64,000 nucleotides of DNA from Chaetoderma sp. LZ-2023a. Taxonomy: Eukaryota > Mollusca > Caudofoveata > Chaetodermatida > Chaetodermatidae. Made by a program: the position numbers and the translations under genes. A model generated the notes under the pieces. That model saw only the letters and a list, made by a program, of their open reading frames with translations, was not told where the DNA came from and did not search any database. The stretch is taken from contig CM067370.1 of the NCBI GenBank assembly GCA_034401795.1, positions 104,849,387-104,913,386 on the forward strand, given 5' to 3'. Shown piece by piece: positions 48,679 to 60,460 of this stretch; the stretch's first letter is position 1, and every line of letters starts with the position of its first letter.

Positions 48679-50477
48679 GAATAAATATTTAGAATGTTAT
48701 CATCATTATCATACCCTTTCCCCTCCCCTATCAAGTCTAAAATTCCCGTTAAAATATGGGAACCTTTGGATGGACCGCATGGGAAAAGATAGAATTGATG
48801 GGGATGTTTTGAAGTGCAAATGGAATAGTGACTTTATTTCATTATGTTGCACTTAATTCATTCCGATTCTATAATTTCTTGATGTGTGTGGCTCTGGATT
48901 TTCCAATATTCGGCGGCGCTAGTTGTTGGAGTAATATTGAAAAATACGAAAACTGGTTATATTTCCAATTAGTAATGGTCAACCTGTTCCATCCAATATA
49001 TACTCCACAGCGTTTATAACCGTGAGACATTTGGTTTTACCGGTATAATGAGTGTCCCATCAGGAGTCGGGAGGGTTGGTTAGTTCGAAAACTGGTAACA
49101 CAATGAAAGGAGTAAGTTCGGTTTTCAGGTCGGATTACCCTACTCAAATGTTAGCCTGCTAGGGCTAACATATTTCTGGATCCATGGAGTAAACCAGCTG
49201 TTATCTAGTGATCCAGGAATGGTACACTTTGTAAATATACTGTATTGTTTATTTGTATACTTTGTTATTATATTTTAAAAAGAAAATACGGTTTTTGATG
49301 AATGTAAGTTCTTTTAGCTCTCCTGTTCGAAGAACAGAATAGTTGCCATCACAATGGGTTTTGTACTGCATGGTTGAAATGCAACCATCTTTCTGAGATT
49401 AGCATATAATCTAGCACAGACTATATTATTTTGATTAGGTCAATTGACGGTAGATGATGAGGCAGTTCAGACTTTGAGCGCATATATGGAAGGAACAGTT
49501 CTGGTGAGATAGTTAGATTTTCTCTCTGATTCTGTCTATTTGTCTGTGGTGAAATTGTCTACAGTGCTACTAGGTCTTGGACATTATTTGGTCAGAGTTG
49601 TTGGTGGAATTAATTCTTATTGATAAGAATTGATTTCCATCATCAAATCTGGGTTAAAGGTTGTCTAGGACGATGGTCGATAAGGCACATGTTTTCTTTA
49701 AAGGTAGGACAGAATCAGAGTATGTGGTAAGATCAGTGTGATGTGTTTCCCCCCTTGTATGCATATGAAGCAAACTTGACTCTCTGAACCCTGGCGTCAC
49801 AGTATATCAATTACCAGGCAACCGTATAGGTAGGTTATTTGTTATTTTGGGGCGAGTGCAATAGGAAACTGTTGATGCCATAGTCAGCATGGTTGATGCC
49901 ATAGGCTGCTACGGTCCCAGTTTGGTTCATTTCAAAATATTCAGCAGAATATTTAATAAATTGTAATTGAGATTTTGAAGTCGCTATTTTGGGTTGAAAG
50001 GGTTAAATATTCATGTATCTAAGGTTTAGCTCATAAGTCCATGGTGTACCGGTTCTCTCAACTGACCTTTGTCCGTCTATTTATCTACCTGTTCGTCAGT
50101 TGTCCGTCTTACTTTCCCTTGGCGCACACATATATATATATTTTTTTGCGCATGTTGAAATCATCACATATATTTTTATGCATGTTGGAATCGTGACATT
50201 TTGAAAATGGAATTCCAATGGTTAATTGGTGTGTGCGTCATAATTTTCTTGTTACGGTTCATGCTCTCGACCGGACGTTACCATTACAGATGCCGAGCTT
50301 TGCTAGTTCCTTCATTTCTCATTCGACTACAGACGTATGGGTTAATATTTATTATCCTACAGTTAAAACATCTAGCGCTTGTAGTTAGTATCTATTATCA
50401 TAATAGGCAAGATATACTTTAAAGTGCAATTATTTAATTAAGCGCCTTATGTTTGTCATTTTTCTAATAACTGATCA

Positions 50478-50740
50478 GGGGTGTTTACCTGGGTGTTAAC
50501 CTGAAGCAGTTCATGGGGTGTTTACCTGGGTGTTAACCTGAAGCAGTTCATGGGGTGTTTACCTGGGTGTTAACCGGAAGCAGTTCATGGGGTGTTTACC
50601 TGTGTGTTAACCTGAAGCAGTTCATGGGTGTTGACCTGGGTGTTAACCTGAAGCAGTTCATGGAATGTTAACCTGAAGCCGTTTCATGGGGTGTTTACTT
50701 GGATGTTAACCGGAAGCAGTTCATGGGGTGTTTACCTGGA
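50478..50740 (+). repeat. 37-bp tandem repeat within the LTR
   Basis: About seven copies of a unit starting 'ggggtgtttacctgggtg' and continuing 'ttaacctgaagcagttcat'. The left LTR has about three (38604-38720). The unit is not palindromic and has no spacers, so it is not CRISPR-like. Confidence 0.93.
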
Positions 50741-51530
50741 TAGTGTATGAGATTTTTCAGAGACATGGTGCTTTAGTAATGTCATTTCTGAAACTGTCAG
50801 AAATGTTCCTGGATTTGTTTCTGGTATTGTGTTAAATTTAATCTGTATTTGGACATTTCAATATAAAAGAACTTTATACTTACCGGAGTTCACATAAATA
50901 TGATGTCAGAAATTAGATGAAAGAAATTGTTTAACTTTAATTTGTTAGACCTAGATAAGAAATTACCTATCTGTAAAATTTATTTAGGGCATTATATTTT
51001 ATGCGAATTATTCTGAGGAAATGGGGAATTTTCCATATTAAAGAATATTTTGTCTTTGGCCAACGTCCCTCCGGGTGGTTATAAGGATTAAGGGTATTTT
51101 ATAGCTAAGGTTGTGATCAGTCATATTCTATTTTCAACTTTGATCTCAGGAGATCCTGGTAATTGTTTCATTGGGTTTATTCTGCGATGATTTTTGCATG
51201 TGTAGTGTTTAAGGCATTATGTAATCTATTCAGTATTTTGCGTATTCCATTTGTATAGATATTCGTTGTGGAGCAGTGAACAAATGGTGAGAGAATTCAT
51301 TCATTAAAATTCTTACTTAAACTTAATTTTTATATTATTACTTCCATCCCCCATCATTCACGCCTATAGTTAAGACAAATGGGATTCATTAAGAACCGGT
51401 GACCTCTAGCAACTGAATTTTCTTTCGTCAATCAAATTGTTATTTTCTCCTTTGGAGATGATTGTTAAAGTTGTTCTAAGGTTGAAGTTGCTACTTCACA
51501 CAAGGAACGTAGAGAACAAGAAAAGTAGCC

Positions 51531-51899
51531 TTTTTGGCGGGGGGGGGGGGGGGGGTTGATAACATGTCTTCGATCACAGCAACGATTTAATTTCCTTTTG
51601 TTGCATGAAGGGGAGGGCATCACCCACTTACAGAAGCGGCAAAAGGGTGAGCATCCTTATTTGTATTAATTAGTATTCAAAAAGTGACGCCGCTACAATG
51701 CTAGTATTTATCTTCACATTGAGAGGAGTGCGTGATCGTCGTCCACAACTTACGGCTAAGACAAGCGATCTCTTTTTTAGCATTCCTTAAGACAATATAA
51801 ATGGCCCAAGGACCATAGTGTTCACCTAGTTGGTAAGCAACTGTAAACATGTTTATATTAATTAATGCCTGACACTACTGGCCACCAGAGAAAGCTCCA
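51531..51899. other. Flank of the Ty3 element, no gene recognised
   Basis: Starts with a G-run at 51538-51555. The rest is non-repetitive and I see no coding signal. Confidence 0.4.
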
Positions 51900-52440
51900 T
51901 TGGCTCATGCAGCACACATAACAAATGCCATTTACAAATGGGGCAATGGTCACAAGCAAAAAAAGAGGAAATGTAAAAATATTGGCATCCTTGACATTAT
52001 AGACCAACAGCAAAAGTACCATTGGTCAATGGGCCAGTCAGCCATGACAATATTATCAAATAGTTACAGTGTACAAACAGATGCCATTTACAAATGGGGC
52101 AATGGTCACAAACAAATACTTAAGATGGTAATGTTGGTGTCCTTGACCCTATTGACCAATGGGAAGGTACCATTAGCCAATGGGGCAGCCATCCTTGACA
52201 TTAATACAGCAGATGACATTTACCAACGGGGCAATGGTCACAGTAAATAATTTGAATGAGGAGCAAGGATATTGCTGTCATTGACCCTATTCACCAACGG
52301 AAAAAGTACCATTTATTAATGGGCCAGGCATCACTGACACTATTGATAAATAGTTCAAGTATCACAACACTGACATTTATCAAAGTGGCAATGGTGAGGT
52401 CACAGTCAAAGATTTGGATGTGGAAATGCAAATAGATATT
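51900..52440. repeat. Degenerate ~150-bp tandem repeat, about four copies
   Basis: Each copy has 'gccatttacaaatggggca', 'atggtcacaa', then 'cttgac', 'attgaccaa' and 'aagtaccattggccaatgg'-type boxes. Copies begin near 51923, 52080, 52215 and 52370. The frame at 51900-52250 is open by virtue of the repeat and is not a gene. Confidence 0.75.
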
Positions 52441-53032
52441 TGACTGAAGGAACATATCGGCTAAATTTGATTTTAATCTATGCACAATTGGTGAAAACAT
52501 GTATTTTCACCATATGGCTCAATAGTTAAAAACACCTCAATGAACATGAGCTATGGCCGTTGTTTAGGGGCGTGGTCACTTCATATTCATAGCTCCAATA
52601 GATGTTATTTAAAGGAACAGATCTACTAAATTTAGTTGTAATGCATCAATAAATGACTAAATGTGCAACAAACTTACTTTTCCTATATGCTTCAATACTT
52701 TGAAAATATAGCACAGGACATAATTCTGCTATTTGTTGGCGTGACCACTTCATATTCGTAGCCCAAATAGATATTTCCTAAAGGAACATATCTACCAAAT
52801 TTGGTTTTAATCATTTAATAAATGGCGAAATGTGCCACAAACATATTTTCCCCATATGCTTCAATACTCCATAACTCTGCTATTTGTGGGCGTTGCCCAC
52901 ATAGATAGCCCAAATAGATATTGCCAAAAGAACATGTCAACAAATGGTTAAACATGCCACAATTGTTGACAGACGACAGACAACAGACTACAGACAAATA
53001 GCGATTGTATAAGCTCTCCTAGGCGAGCTAAA
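52440..53032 (+). repeat. ~190-bp tandem segment ending in a family C-type terminus
   Basis: Three diverged copies with 'cacttcatattc', 'agcccaaatagatatt', 'ggaacatatctaccaaatt' and 'catatgcttcaatact'. The block ends 'gacagacgacagacaacag' and 'ataagctctcctaggcgag'. The end resembles that of family C, so this may be a separate member of the same superfamily of repeats. Confidence 0.7.
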
Positions 53033-54889
53033 AATGGAACGGCCACTAAGGGTTGGGAAAAATGATAAATGGTGCATAAGGCGATATATCAAGGAATCTG
53101 TAAAGAAAAGAGCACTGGATTGGTTAAACATGGGCAGTACAAGTCCTAGAAGCATGGCAGAATGTCTAGGTTTTACTATTGTGGGCGCTGTTGGATTTTA
53201 ACCAACCTTGGTAAATATAATCCCAAGGCACAATGTCACGCGGTGACTTAATCTTCGACACCCAGAGATTACAAAAGCCAGGTGGACAGAACATCTTAGA
53301 GCAGCTAAAAGTTAGAGCGGTTCCTCGTGGAGAAGTGGTGACAAGAAAAATAATGCGGAGGAAGTCAGTTTGTTTCATCAGGAGTTCTAGTCGCGTGACG
53401 GTCATGCGGTGGAGTTATTCGTTACAAGATGTTTCTCTTGAAAAGTTGGGAATGGCACAGAGGAAGTTGGCCATCACAAGAATGTTCTTTTAGTCACGGG
53501 AGATGTGGCCTTCAGAGCAAGACGATACGAAGCAGCAGAAGCGGAACTCGGTCAGAAGTTATTACTGAACAAAGGCTACCCGAGTTCCTTCCCAGCAAGC
53601 GGTAGGAGGCAGCGGTGTTTCTTGATGATGTTACAGCTTGGTAAAGACCAGTAGGTTCATCCACAGTGGAGTAGATGTCTATTCCTTCTCTTTCGTGTCA
53701 GGAGACGGCGAGAATATTCCGCTCACGAAGTTTCTTCAACAACACAAGAACGGTGGAGGTATCTGAAGGTAAAAGAATTTAGCCTGTTATTTTGGCTGCT
53801 GTTATTTAACGGCCTTTCAAAAAGGAGGTTGTCATGCTGTCGATTGTGTAGATGACATTCCACTCTGAACGGTTTAAGTCAGAAGTCTCGCTGTGCTTTG
53901 TCTGTCAGATAATAGAGCAGAGAAGCGAAACAATTACCATCGACCAGGGTTGTTGGCGAGGCGTCAGCACGAAGCCTGGATGGGTGTCGCAGTGCTTAAA
54001 GTAAAAGAAGTTATTGGTTTCATTGGCGTCTGTCGAGTCCCCGATTCCAGGTCCCATTTACACCATTCTAGGCTGGTTTTTCATTTCAGTCTATTATTGG
54101 TAACTTCCTCCGCTTTTAATTGGTACCCATTTATACTCCTGGTTGGAGAGAGGCACAGAGGAGTGAAGGAGACTGCCTATGTTTCCAGCAATCGTCAGTT
54201 GGCCGAACAGAGACGCGATCCCGGGGTCACCGGATTCACAGCTCAGCTCGTTACCGCCTCCTCAAAAGTGCTTCAAGTCACAGAGCAAGCAGCTTTTATA
54301 CTCTCTGCTCTGCATCTCATTATCTCTTGACGAAAGGCTTACGATATCTTCCGCCAATCGGTGATCGTCTGTACAGAGCCACCGCCCTCAGCAGCGTCCA
54401 GCAGGAGTCCGTGGGTGAATAGTGAGGTCGTACCCTGCACTATCCTGTTCCGGGTACACACAAGAATTCAGGAATTTGGGGGGGGGGGGGGGGGTCGTCG
54501 CTTTGTTCTTGCTTTAACTCGCTGTTGTCATCACGAGGAAGCAGAATTGTCAGGTTTTCCTATTGTACCAAACATTCCTGAAAACTTTTGTGATCATGGC
54601 CATTATTTCAAGGAAGAAGTCGTGCAAAGATTATATATCCAACCTAAAAGTGCCACTCAATCATCAGCATCACGTGAACGTTGCCGTGTCCCACTCTATG
54701 AAAGAAATCCTTCTATTACAGGGGTACTCCCAGGGGCCCGGCGCATGCACAGAGATGGAAAATCGTGGCTTAGACATTCTTGCCTTTCGTGCATGCATTG
54801 AGAATAGCCATCCATAGGGCAGCCATAGTATAGCACGGGCAGGTGGCTTACTGGTTCTGGGTTGGCTAGTCCTTCCCGTTACAAGACCA
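53033..54889. other. Intronic sequence without a recognised gene
   Basis: Ordinary base composition with several medium-length frames on both strands (for example 53893-54330 and 54361-54801). None shows a motif that I recognise, and a G-run at 54478-54494 interrupts the last. Possible relic of an element. No LTR pair or terminal repeats found. Confidence 0.4.
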
Positions 54890-55240
54890 CATAAACTAAA
54901 CTTAGCACGTAAGGCCAGTAGGCTAGACCCATAGATTAGGCTAGGCTATGAGGCTAAGCTTGTAAGCTATGTTATTATGCTATGCTATTAGTCTAGGAGA
55001 CTATTTTAGGCTAGATGTCTAGGATATTAGGCCAGTTGGCTACCGTAGCATGTTAGGCAAGTAGGCTATGTTATCAGGCATGCTAGTAGGTTAGGTTAGC
55101 GTAGTAGGCTACGCTACTAGGCTATGAACGCAAGCTATGCTAGTAACTTAGCATAGACTAGCATATTAGGCTAGACTAGTATGCTGCACAAGGCTAGTAG
55201 GTTAGGATAGTCTAGGCTATAATGGTAGGTGTAGCTTATG
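54890..55240. repeat. 'gctaggcta'-type low-complexity repeat
   Basis: Dozens of degenerate 'gctag', 'taggcta' and 'gctatgcta' units without a fixed period over about 350 bp. Confidence 0.8.
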
Positions 55241-55424
55241 GGCAGGGAATCTATGGGACAGACACACCTCTGGCTAGGGATATCTATTGGCGAATGATAC
55301 AGAAATAAGTATTATTTTAGGTGAAATATGAATGGTTATGAATAGGGCAGTTCTCGTGTCCTTTCATGATTCAATTCTCTTTATCCACCACCCTACCCTC
55401 ACCCCACACCACCCCCAACACACA

Positions 55425-56035
55425 CATGAGCAAGAGGCCCAAGGGGCATGTGTCGCCCACCTGGAATTATTGGCGACTGACACAAGCGAACAAAATGAGA
55501 TGATCCCTGTACAAATTTACCAATCAAATTTCAGTTTTATTAAAATTGGCGCAGTGGTTAATAATTAAGTCTTTATGTTTCTCTCAGAAATTTGCAGGAA
55601 ATACAAGATGTTCGCCAAAAACGTTATATTTTGATTGCTTCATGGAGGACATGGTTTTTTTTACATATCAACTTTCCATGGACAAAGTTTAATGGCGTTT
55701 CGGCCCTAATTATATTAGCCAAATTTCGGCCCGACCCATCCAGCGGTTCTGGAGAAGTTGTTTTTGCAAAAACTAGGTCATCCAAGACGGCCGCCGAACC
55801 ATTTTGGTAATTTAAGTTCCCTCGAACAAACTTGGTTCAAGCTCTTGGCTCTTGCCCTAGATCATATTTCATGAGGTCTGCGTCGAAGGAGTTCCGCCTT
55901 GAAGGAGTACGAAAAACATGCGGAAAACGACTTGAGACAAAGTCATTTAAAGGAAAGGTTGACGGACGACAGAGGGACAGACACACGATGGACGGTCAGG
56001 CTTTCAGGCCAGCTGAGCTAAAATCGGGGAGCAGG
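55425..56035 (+). repeat. Family C repeat block 4 (complete-looking)
   Basis: It starts 'caagaggcccaaggggcat' with 'cgcccacctggaattattg', passes through 'ccaagacggccgccgaacc', and ends with 'gacggacgacagagggaca', 'gatggacggtcaggctttc' and 'ggccagctgagctaaaat'. Start and end thus carry related 'cacctgg' / 'ccag-tgag' blocks in inverted orientation. About 610 bp, no coding capacity. Confidence 0.8.
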
Positions 56036-56214
56036 AAATTTGCTACGCCAAGGGCCACTGTTCATATAGATCTAGTAAGAAACGAATGATCATAGAGAAC
56101 CGTCAGTCTGCTGCTACGATGATACCCTCATTTGCATATGTAATCAACACTATACTATCTGAAACAAGCATTATATTGCTTTGCAATATATGTCCCCTAC
56201 CTGGTTTAACTCAA

Positions 56215-57120
56215 TGGAAAATTGACTAAAATGTCTGAAATTCTAACCTGCTCTATAGCTCCCTATACTAAAACAACCTACCCATTCTCATTTGAATCCC
56301 TTGAAGGTGGACGAAAAAACGTGCGGAAAGCAGATATTTTTCGTATTTCACAAGCCGAAAGGGGACGTAACTCCATCAAAATTGACGCAGATCCACGAAA
56401 CTCGAACTTGATCTGTAATTTCTCACAACAAAGAAACGTACTAATTCTCAGTTGAATATCTTGAGATTGAGGAAAAAAGTGCGAAAAACTAATATTTTTC
56501 GTATTTCACACGTCGAAAAGGGCATAACCCCATGAAAAATGAACGAAAATGTCTGAAACTTGCTCTGTAACTCGCTATGATAAAGCAGCATAGGGCCTAC
56601 CAATTCTCACTTGAATATCTTGAAGGTGTGTGGACAAAAGTGCGGGAAGCTCATATTTTTCTTATTTATTAAGACGAAAGGGGGCATAACCCCATAAGAA
56701 AATTAACGCATACGCCAAAAACCCGACCTTGGTCTGTAACTTATCAAAACAAAGCAATGAAGCAAATATCAGTAGAATATCTTGAAAAAGTGTGGAAAAC
56801 TAATCTTTTTTCGTATTTCATAAGGCGAAAGGGGGCACAACTCCATGAAGAATTGACGAAAATGTCTGAAACTCGAACTTGCTCTGTAACTCCTTATACT
56901 AAAGCGATTTACCGATCTTTCCCTAAATATCTTGACGAAGTGCGAAAAAAGTGTGGTAAGCTGATATTTTTCGTATTTCTTAAGTCAAAGGGGGGCATAA
57001 CTCCTTCAAAAATTGGCACATATACCTTAAACTCGAACTTGGCCTGTACCTTCTCATAACAAAGCAATGTACCAATTCTCAGTTGAATAGCTTGAAGGAC
57101 TGCGAAAAAAGTGCAGGAAA
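56215..57120. repeat. ~157-bp tandem repeat with ~315-bp higher-order period
   Basis: About six units, each with 'cgaaagggggcataac', 'ctcgaacttg-tctgtaact', 'accaattctcagttgaata', 'tcttgaagg' and 'atatttttcgtatttc'. Alternate units carry 'gaaaatgtctgaaa' (56228, 56541, 56859) or 'acgcatacgccaaaa'-type sequence (56383, 56704, 57016), giving a dimeric period. The array ends about 95 bp from the splice donor of the claudin-like exon. Confidence 0.85.
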
Positions 57121-57212
57121 CCAAATGCGACAGGCGGAGTCTACCAGCCTTCACATCAAAAATGCTAAAACATTATAAAGGTAGATCAGCGGATAAGCTA
57201 TCGATCACTTAC

Positions 57213-57356
57213 CTGCAGCAAAAGGTGCAACATTAGTCAATGTCAGAACAATTGTCGGACAGTTAGGCAGATAGATGTGCAAGCTCAGTAGAATGACAGC
57301 GGCAAAGCCAGCGATTAGAGCCAGACACACCATCGCCTGTACGGCTTCAAACCATG
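57213..57356 (-). CDS. PMP22/claudin-superfamily protein, internal exon
   Basis: 144-bp minus-strand exon between acceptor 'ctacatttttag' and donor 'gtaagtgat'. The peptide runs 'WFEAVQAMVCLALIAGFAAV' (transmembrane 2 preceded by the family's aromatic-x-x-A-x-Q-A pattern), 'ILLSLHIYL', 'PNCP', then 'TIVLTLTNVAPFAAG' (start of transmembrane 3). It ends with one base that joins the terminal exon at 17503 in phase to give a Gly. Together the two exons encode TM2 to the C-terminus of a four-pass protein of about 200 residues. The first exon or exons (TM1 and the W-GLW-C-C loop) must lie upstream, probably beyond 64,000. Such proteins act in septate or tight junctions or as membrane regulators. 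The exact role is open. Confidence 0.8.
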
Positions 57357-57489
57357 CTAAAAATGTAGATAAAGATAATAGTGACTGTAAAATAAGATGG
57401 TAAAACATAATTCCTGTAATTACCACAAATATTTCATCTTCATAATATAGCCAGTGATCAAGATATATGCAAGTATCAAAATTCCATTA

Positions 57490-60460
57490 AAGTGATCCAG
57501 GTGAACAAGAGGCCTATATCGCTCAACTGGAATTATTGGCCCCTGGCACAACCGAACAAAACGAGATGACCACTAGAACAATTTACCAATCTAATTTCTG
57601 TTAAAATCGTTTAGCCATATTTTATTCAAATTGGTAAGAGTTGTTAGTAAGCAGAATTTTATGATTCTCTCAGATCAGAAATCGTCCGAAAATCCAATAT
57701 GGACGCCAACCACGCTACATTTCGATTGATCCACGGCGGACATAGTTTTTTCCCTTAAAAAATCTTTAAGGGGCCTTATTCCATAATAATCTCTCAAATT
57801 TGGTCCAAATCCATTCAGCTGTTCTGGAGTAGTCGTTTTCGCGAAAACTAGGTTATCCAAGATGGCCACCAAACCCTTTGGCTAATCAGGTTCCCTCGAA
57901 CAAACTCAGTTCAACTCTTGCTGTAGATGATATTTCATGAGCTTTGAATCAATCCACCAAGTGATTTCGGAGACGACGATTTTTAAATGTTTCTAAAAAT
58001 TTACCAAATTGGCCGTGGTTTCGGAACATCGGCTTCCTTTGAACAAACTCGGATCTCTATGCCATAAAGATGTTTTATGCCAAATATAATTGAAATCAGC
58101 CAAGTGGATATCGAGATATTTTTAATTTCCTATTGCTTTTAGTATGCGAGTTTTTGGCAGGAAATCGATACAAGATGGCCCGAAACCATTTATCCAAAGG
58201 TTTTCGAAAGTGGAAGTTTGAAATTAGCATACCCAAAAACCTATGTAAAACAAAAAATGTCTGAAATGGCCGCCAAACATGCTACATTTTGATTAGTCAA
58301 CGGCTTCTTTTTTACGTATTAGTTTACCGTGAACAAATTTTAATGGCTCTAATCATATCTACCAACTTCCGGTCTAATCCGTTCAGCGGTTCTGGAGAAG
58401 TTCTGTTCGCGGAAACTATGTCATCCAAGATGGCCACCAAACCATTTGGTAAATCAAGTTACCGTGAAGAAACTTAGTACAACTCCTCCCTTAGATGATA
58501 ATTCATCAGTTTTGAATCAATCCCTGAGGTGGTTTCGGAGATTTTTAAAGACGTTTCTAAAGATCTGCCAAATCCAAGATGGCCGCCGGCGAAATGTGGT
58601 ACACCGAAAATTGTATGCTTACTAGAGGATGCTTTGTGCAATTCGGGCCTGAAGTGAGTGCTCGCTCAGAGTATACAAGAGACCCAAGGGGCCTGTATCG
58701 CTCACCTGGAACATAGGCATTTAAACTCGAAAGGCGATCGGCTATAAGTAGAGGTTCTGGAGTTGTTTTTGTGAAAACTAGGTCATCCAAGATGGCTATT
58801 AAAATACTTTTGCCCTAGATGTTTCACGAGTCTTGAATTAATTTCGCAAGCGGTTTCGGAGATTTTTAGACGTTTCTAAAAATCGACCAAAACCCAAGAT
58901 GGCCGCTGGCTAAATTGGCTGATCGGCTTCGTTTGAACAAACTTGAATCTCTATGCTTTAAGGATGCTTCCTGCCAAATATAATTGAAATCGGCCCAGCA
59001 GTTCTCGAGAAGACATTTTAAATTTCTCATTGCTTTAGTACGAGAGCTTTTGGCGGGAAAATGATCCATGATGGCTGCCAAACCGTTTATCCAACAGTTT
59101 CAAAAACTGCAAATTTGAGACCAGAATAAGAAAAACCATATATAAAACCAATTTCAGCCTTAAAATCCATCAAATAAAAAAATCCAATGTGGCCGCCAAA
59201 CACTATATTTTGATTGGCTCACGGTGGCCATCTTTTTTATGGATCAACTTCCCTTGAACAAACTTTAATGGCCCTTAGTCCCTAATCATAACTGCCAAAT
59301 TTCTGCCCGATCCATTCAGCGGTTCTGGAGAAGTTGTTTTCCCTAAAACTAGGTCAACCAAGATGGCCGCCGAACCATGGGACCAATCAAGTTCCCTTGA
59401 ACACACCTGGCTCAGCTCTTGCCCTAGATCATATTTCTTGAGGTTTGCATCAATCCCCCAAGTGGTTCCGGAGAAGATTTTTAAAGACGTCTCTAAAAAT
59501 CGGACGAAATCCAAGATGGCCACCATCCCAATTGGCTGATCAGCTCCGTTTGAACAAACTTGAATCTCTATGCCCTTCAATCCATCAAGCGGTTTCGGTG
59601 AAGATTTTAAGACGTTTATAAAAATTGGCCAAAATCCAAGATGGCCGTCGGCCAAATTGGCCGATCGACTTCGTTTGAACAAACTTGAAACAGAACACCC
59701 TAAGGATGTGTCCTGCCAAATATAATTGAAATCGGCCCAATAGTTCTCGAGAAGACATTTTAAATTTCCCATTGCTTTAGTACGGGAGCTTTTGGCGGGA
59801 AAATGATCCAAGATGGCCTCCAAACCGTTTATCTGATGGTTTCGAAAATTGTAAATTTGAGATCAGAATACCCAAAAACATACATAAAACGAATTTCGGC
59901 ATCAAAATCCATCAAATTAAAAAATCCAACAAGGCCGCCAAACACGCTATATTTTAATTGGTCCACAGAGGACATGTTTTACCGGTTCATCATCCTCTGA
60001 ACAAATTTTAATGGCCCTTGGTCCCTAATCATGTCTGCCAAATTTTGCCCCGATCCCTTCAGCGGTTCTGGAGAAGTCGTTTTCGTTAAAACAAGGTCAA
60101 CCAAGATGGCTGCCAAACCATTTGACCAATCAAGTTCCCTTGAATAAACTTGGTTCAGCTCTTGCCCTAGACCATATTTCATGATGTTTGCATCAATCCC
60201 ACAAACGGTTTCAGAGATTTCCTAAAATCGGCCAAAATCCAAGATGGCCGCCTGCCAAATTGGCTGATCGGCTTCGTTTGACCAAACTTGGATCCCTATG
60301 TCCTCAGGATGCTTCCTGCCAAATATAATTGAAATCGGCCCAGTGGTTCCTGAGAAGAAGCCATTTAAAGGAAAAGTTGACGGATGGACGACGGACGGAC
60401 ACACGACGGACGGTCGCCATGGCATATGCTCACTTGGCCTGAAGGCCTGGTGAGCCAATA
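57490..60460 (+). repeat. Family C repeat block 5 (~3 kb, multiple units)
   Basis: It starts 'gaacaagaggcctatatcg' and ends 'ggacggtcgccatggcata', 'tgctcacttggcc', 'ggcctggtgagccaataa'. Inside are five or more ~400-bp units with 'ttctggagaagttgttttc', 'aggtcatccaagatggccg', 'ccaaatataattgaaatcg', 'tgatccaagatggcc' and similar boxes. A second start-like segment lies at 58680, so at least two insertions are nested or joined. Frames such as 59275-59823 (minus) are by-products of the repeats and differ between units. Confidence 0.8.

Larger units (their letters stand above)
30464..51500 (+). mobile_element. Large Ty3/gypsy LTR retrotransposon carrying SGNH-like and VRK-kinase domains
   Basis: Two long direct repeats, 30464-39325 (interrupted) and 48242-51500, begin TGTGAC and end (G/T)TCACA. 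They flank a primer-binding-type site at 39328 and an internal region with an SGNH/GDSL-like frame, gag, protease, reverse transcriptase, RNase H, integrase and a VRK-type kinase. Without the 6.17-kb insertion in the left LTR the element is about 14.9 kb, large for Ty3/gypsy. The LTRs differ by scattered substitutions (roughly 2-3% where I compared them by eye) and several indels, so insertion is fairly recent. Flanks CAAT (before) and CAAG (after) could be a mutated 4-bp target duplication. The coding part has several frameshifts and stops, so this copy cannot make its proteins unaided. Confidence 0.9.
48242..51500 (+). repeat. Right LTR (3,259 bp, uninterrupted)
   Basis: Starts TGTGACAGAG and ends CTTCACA. 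It is the empty-site reference for the DNA-transposon insertion in the left LTR. Relative to the left copy it has an extra ~255-bp segment with TA microsatellite, four more 37-bp tandem units, and ~200 bp (50702-50904) deleted on the left. Confidence 0.93.

Noticed and set aside
50201..50422. Frame with a hydrophobic N-terminal segment in the right LTR
   Set aside because: The equivalent frame in the left LTR (about 32164) is cut by a stop, and the region is untranslated LTR sequence. I do not regard it as a gene.
50478..50740. CRISPR-like array
   Set aside because: Units are directly adjacent without unique spacers, and the context is an LTR of an animal retrotransposon.
59275..59823. 182-residue minus-strand frame
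   Set aside because: It lies wholly inside family C repeats, and its parts recur with stops in neighbouring units.
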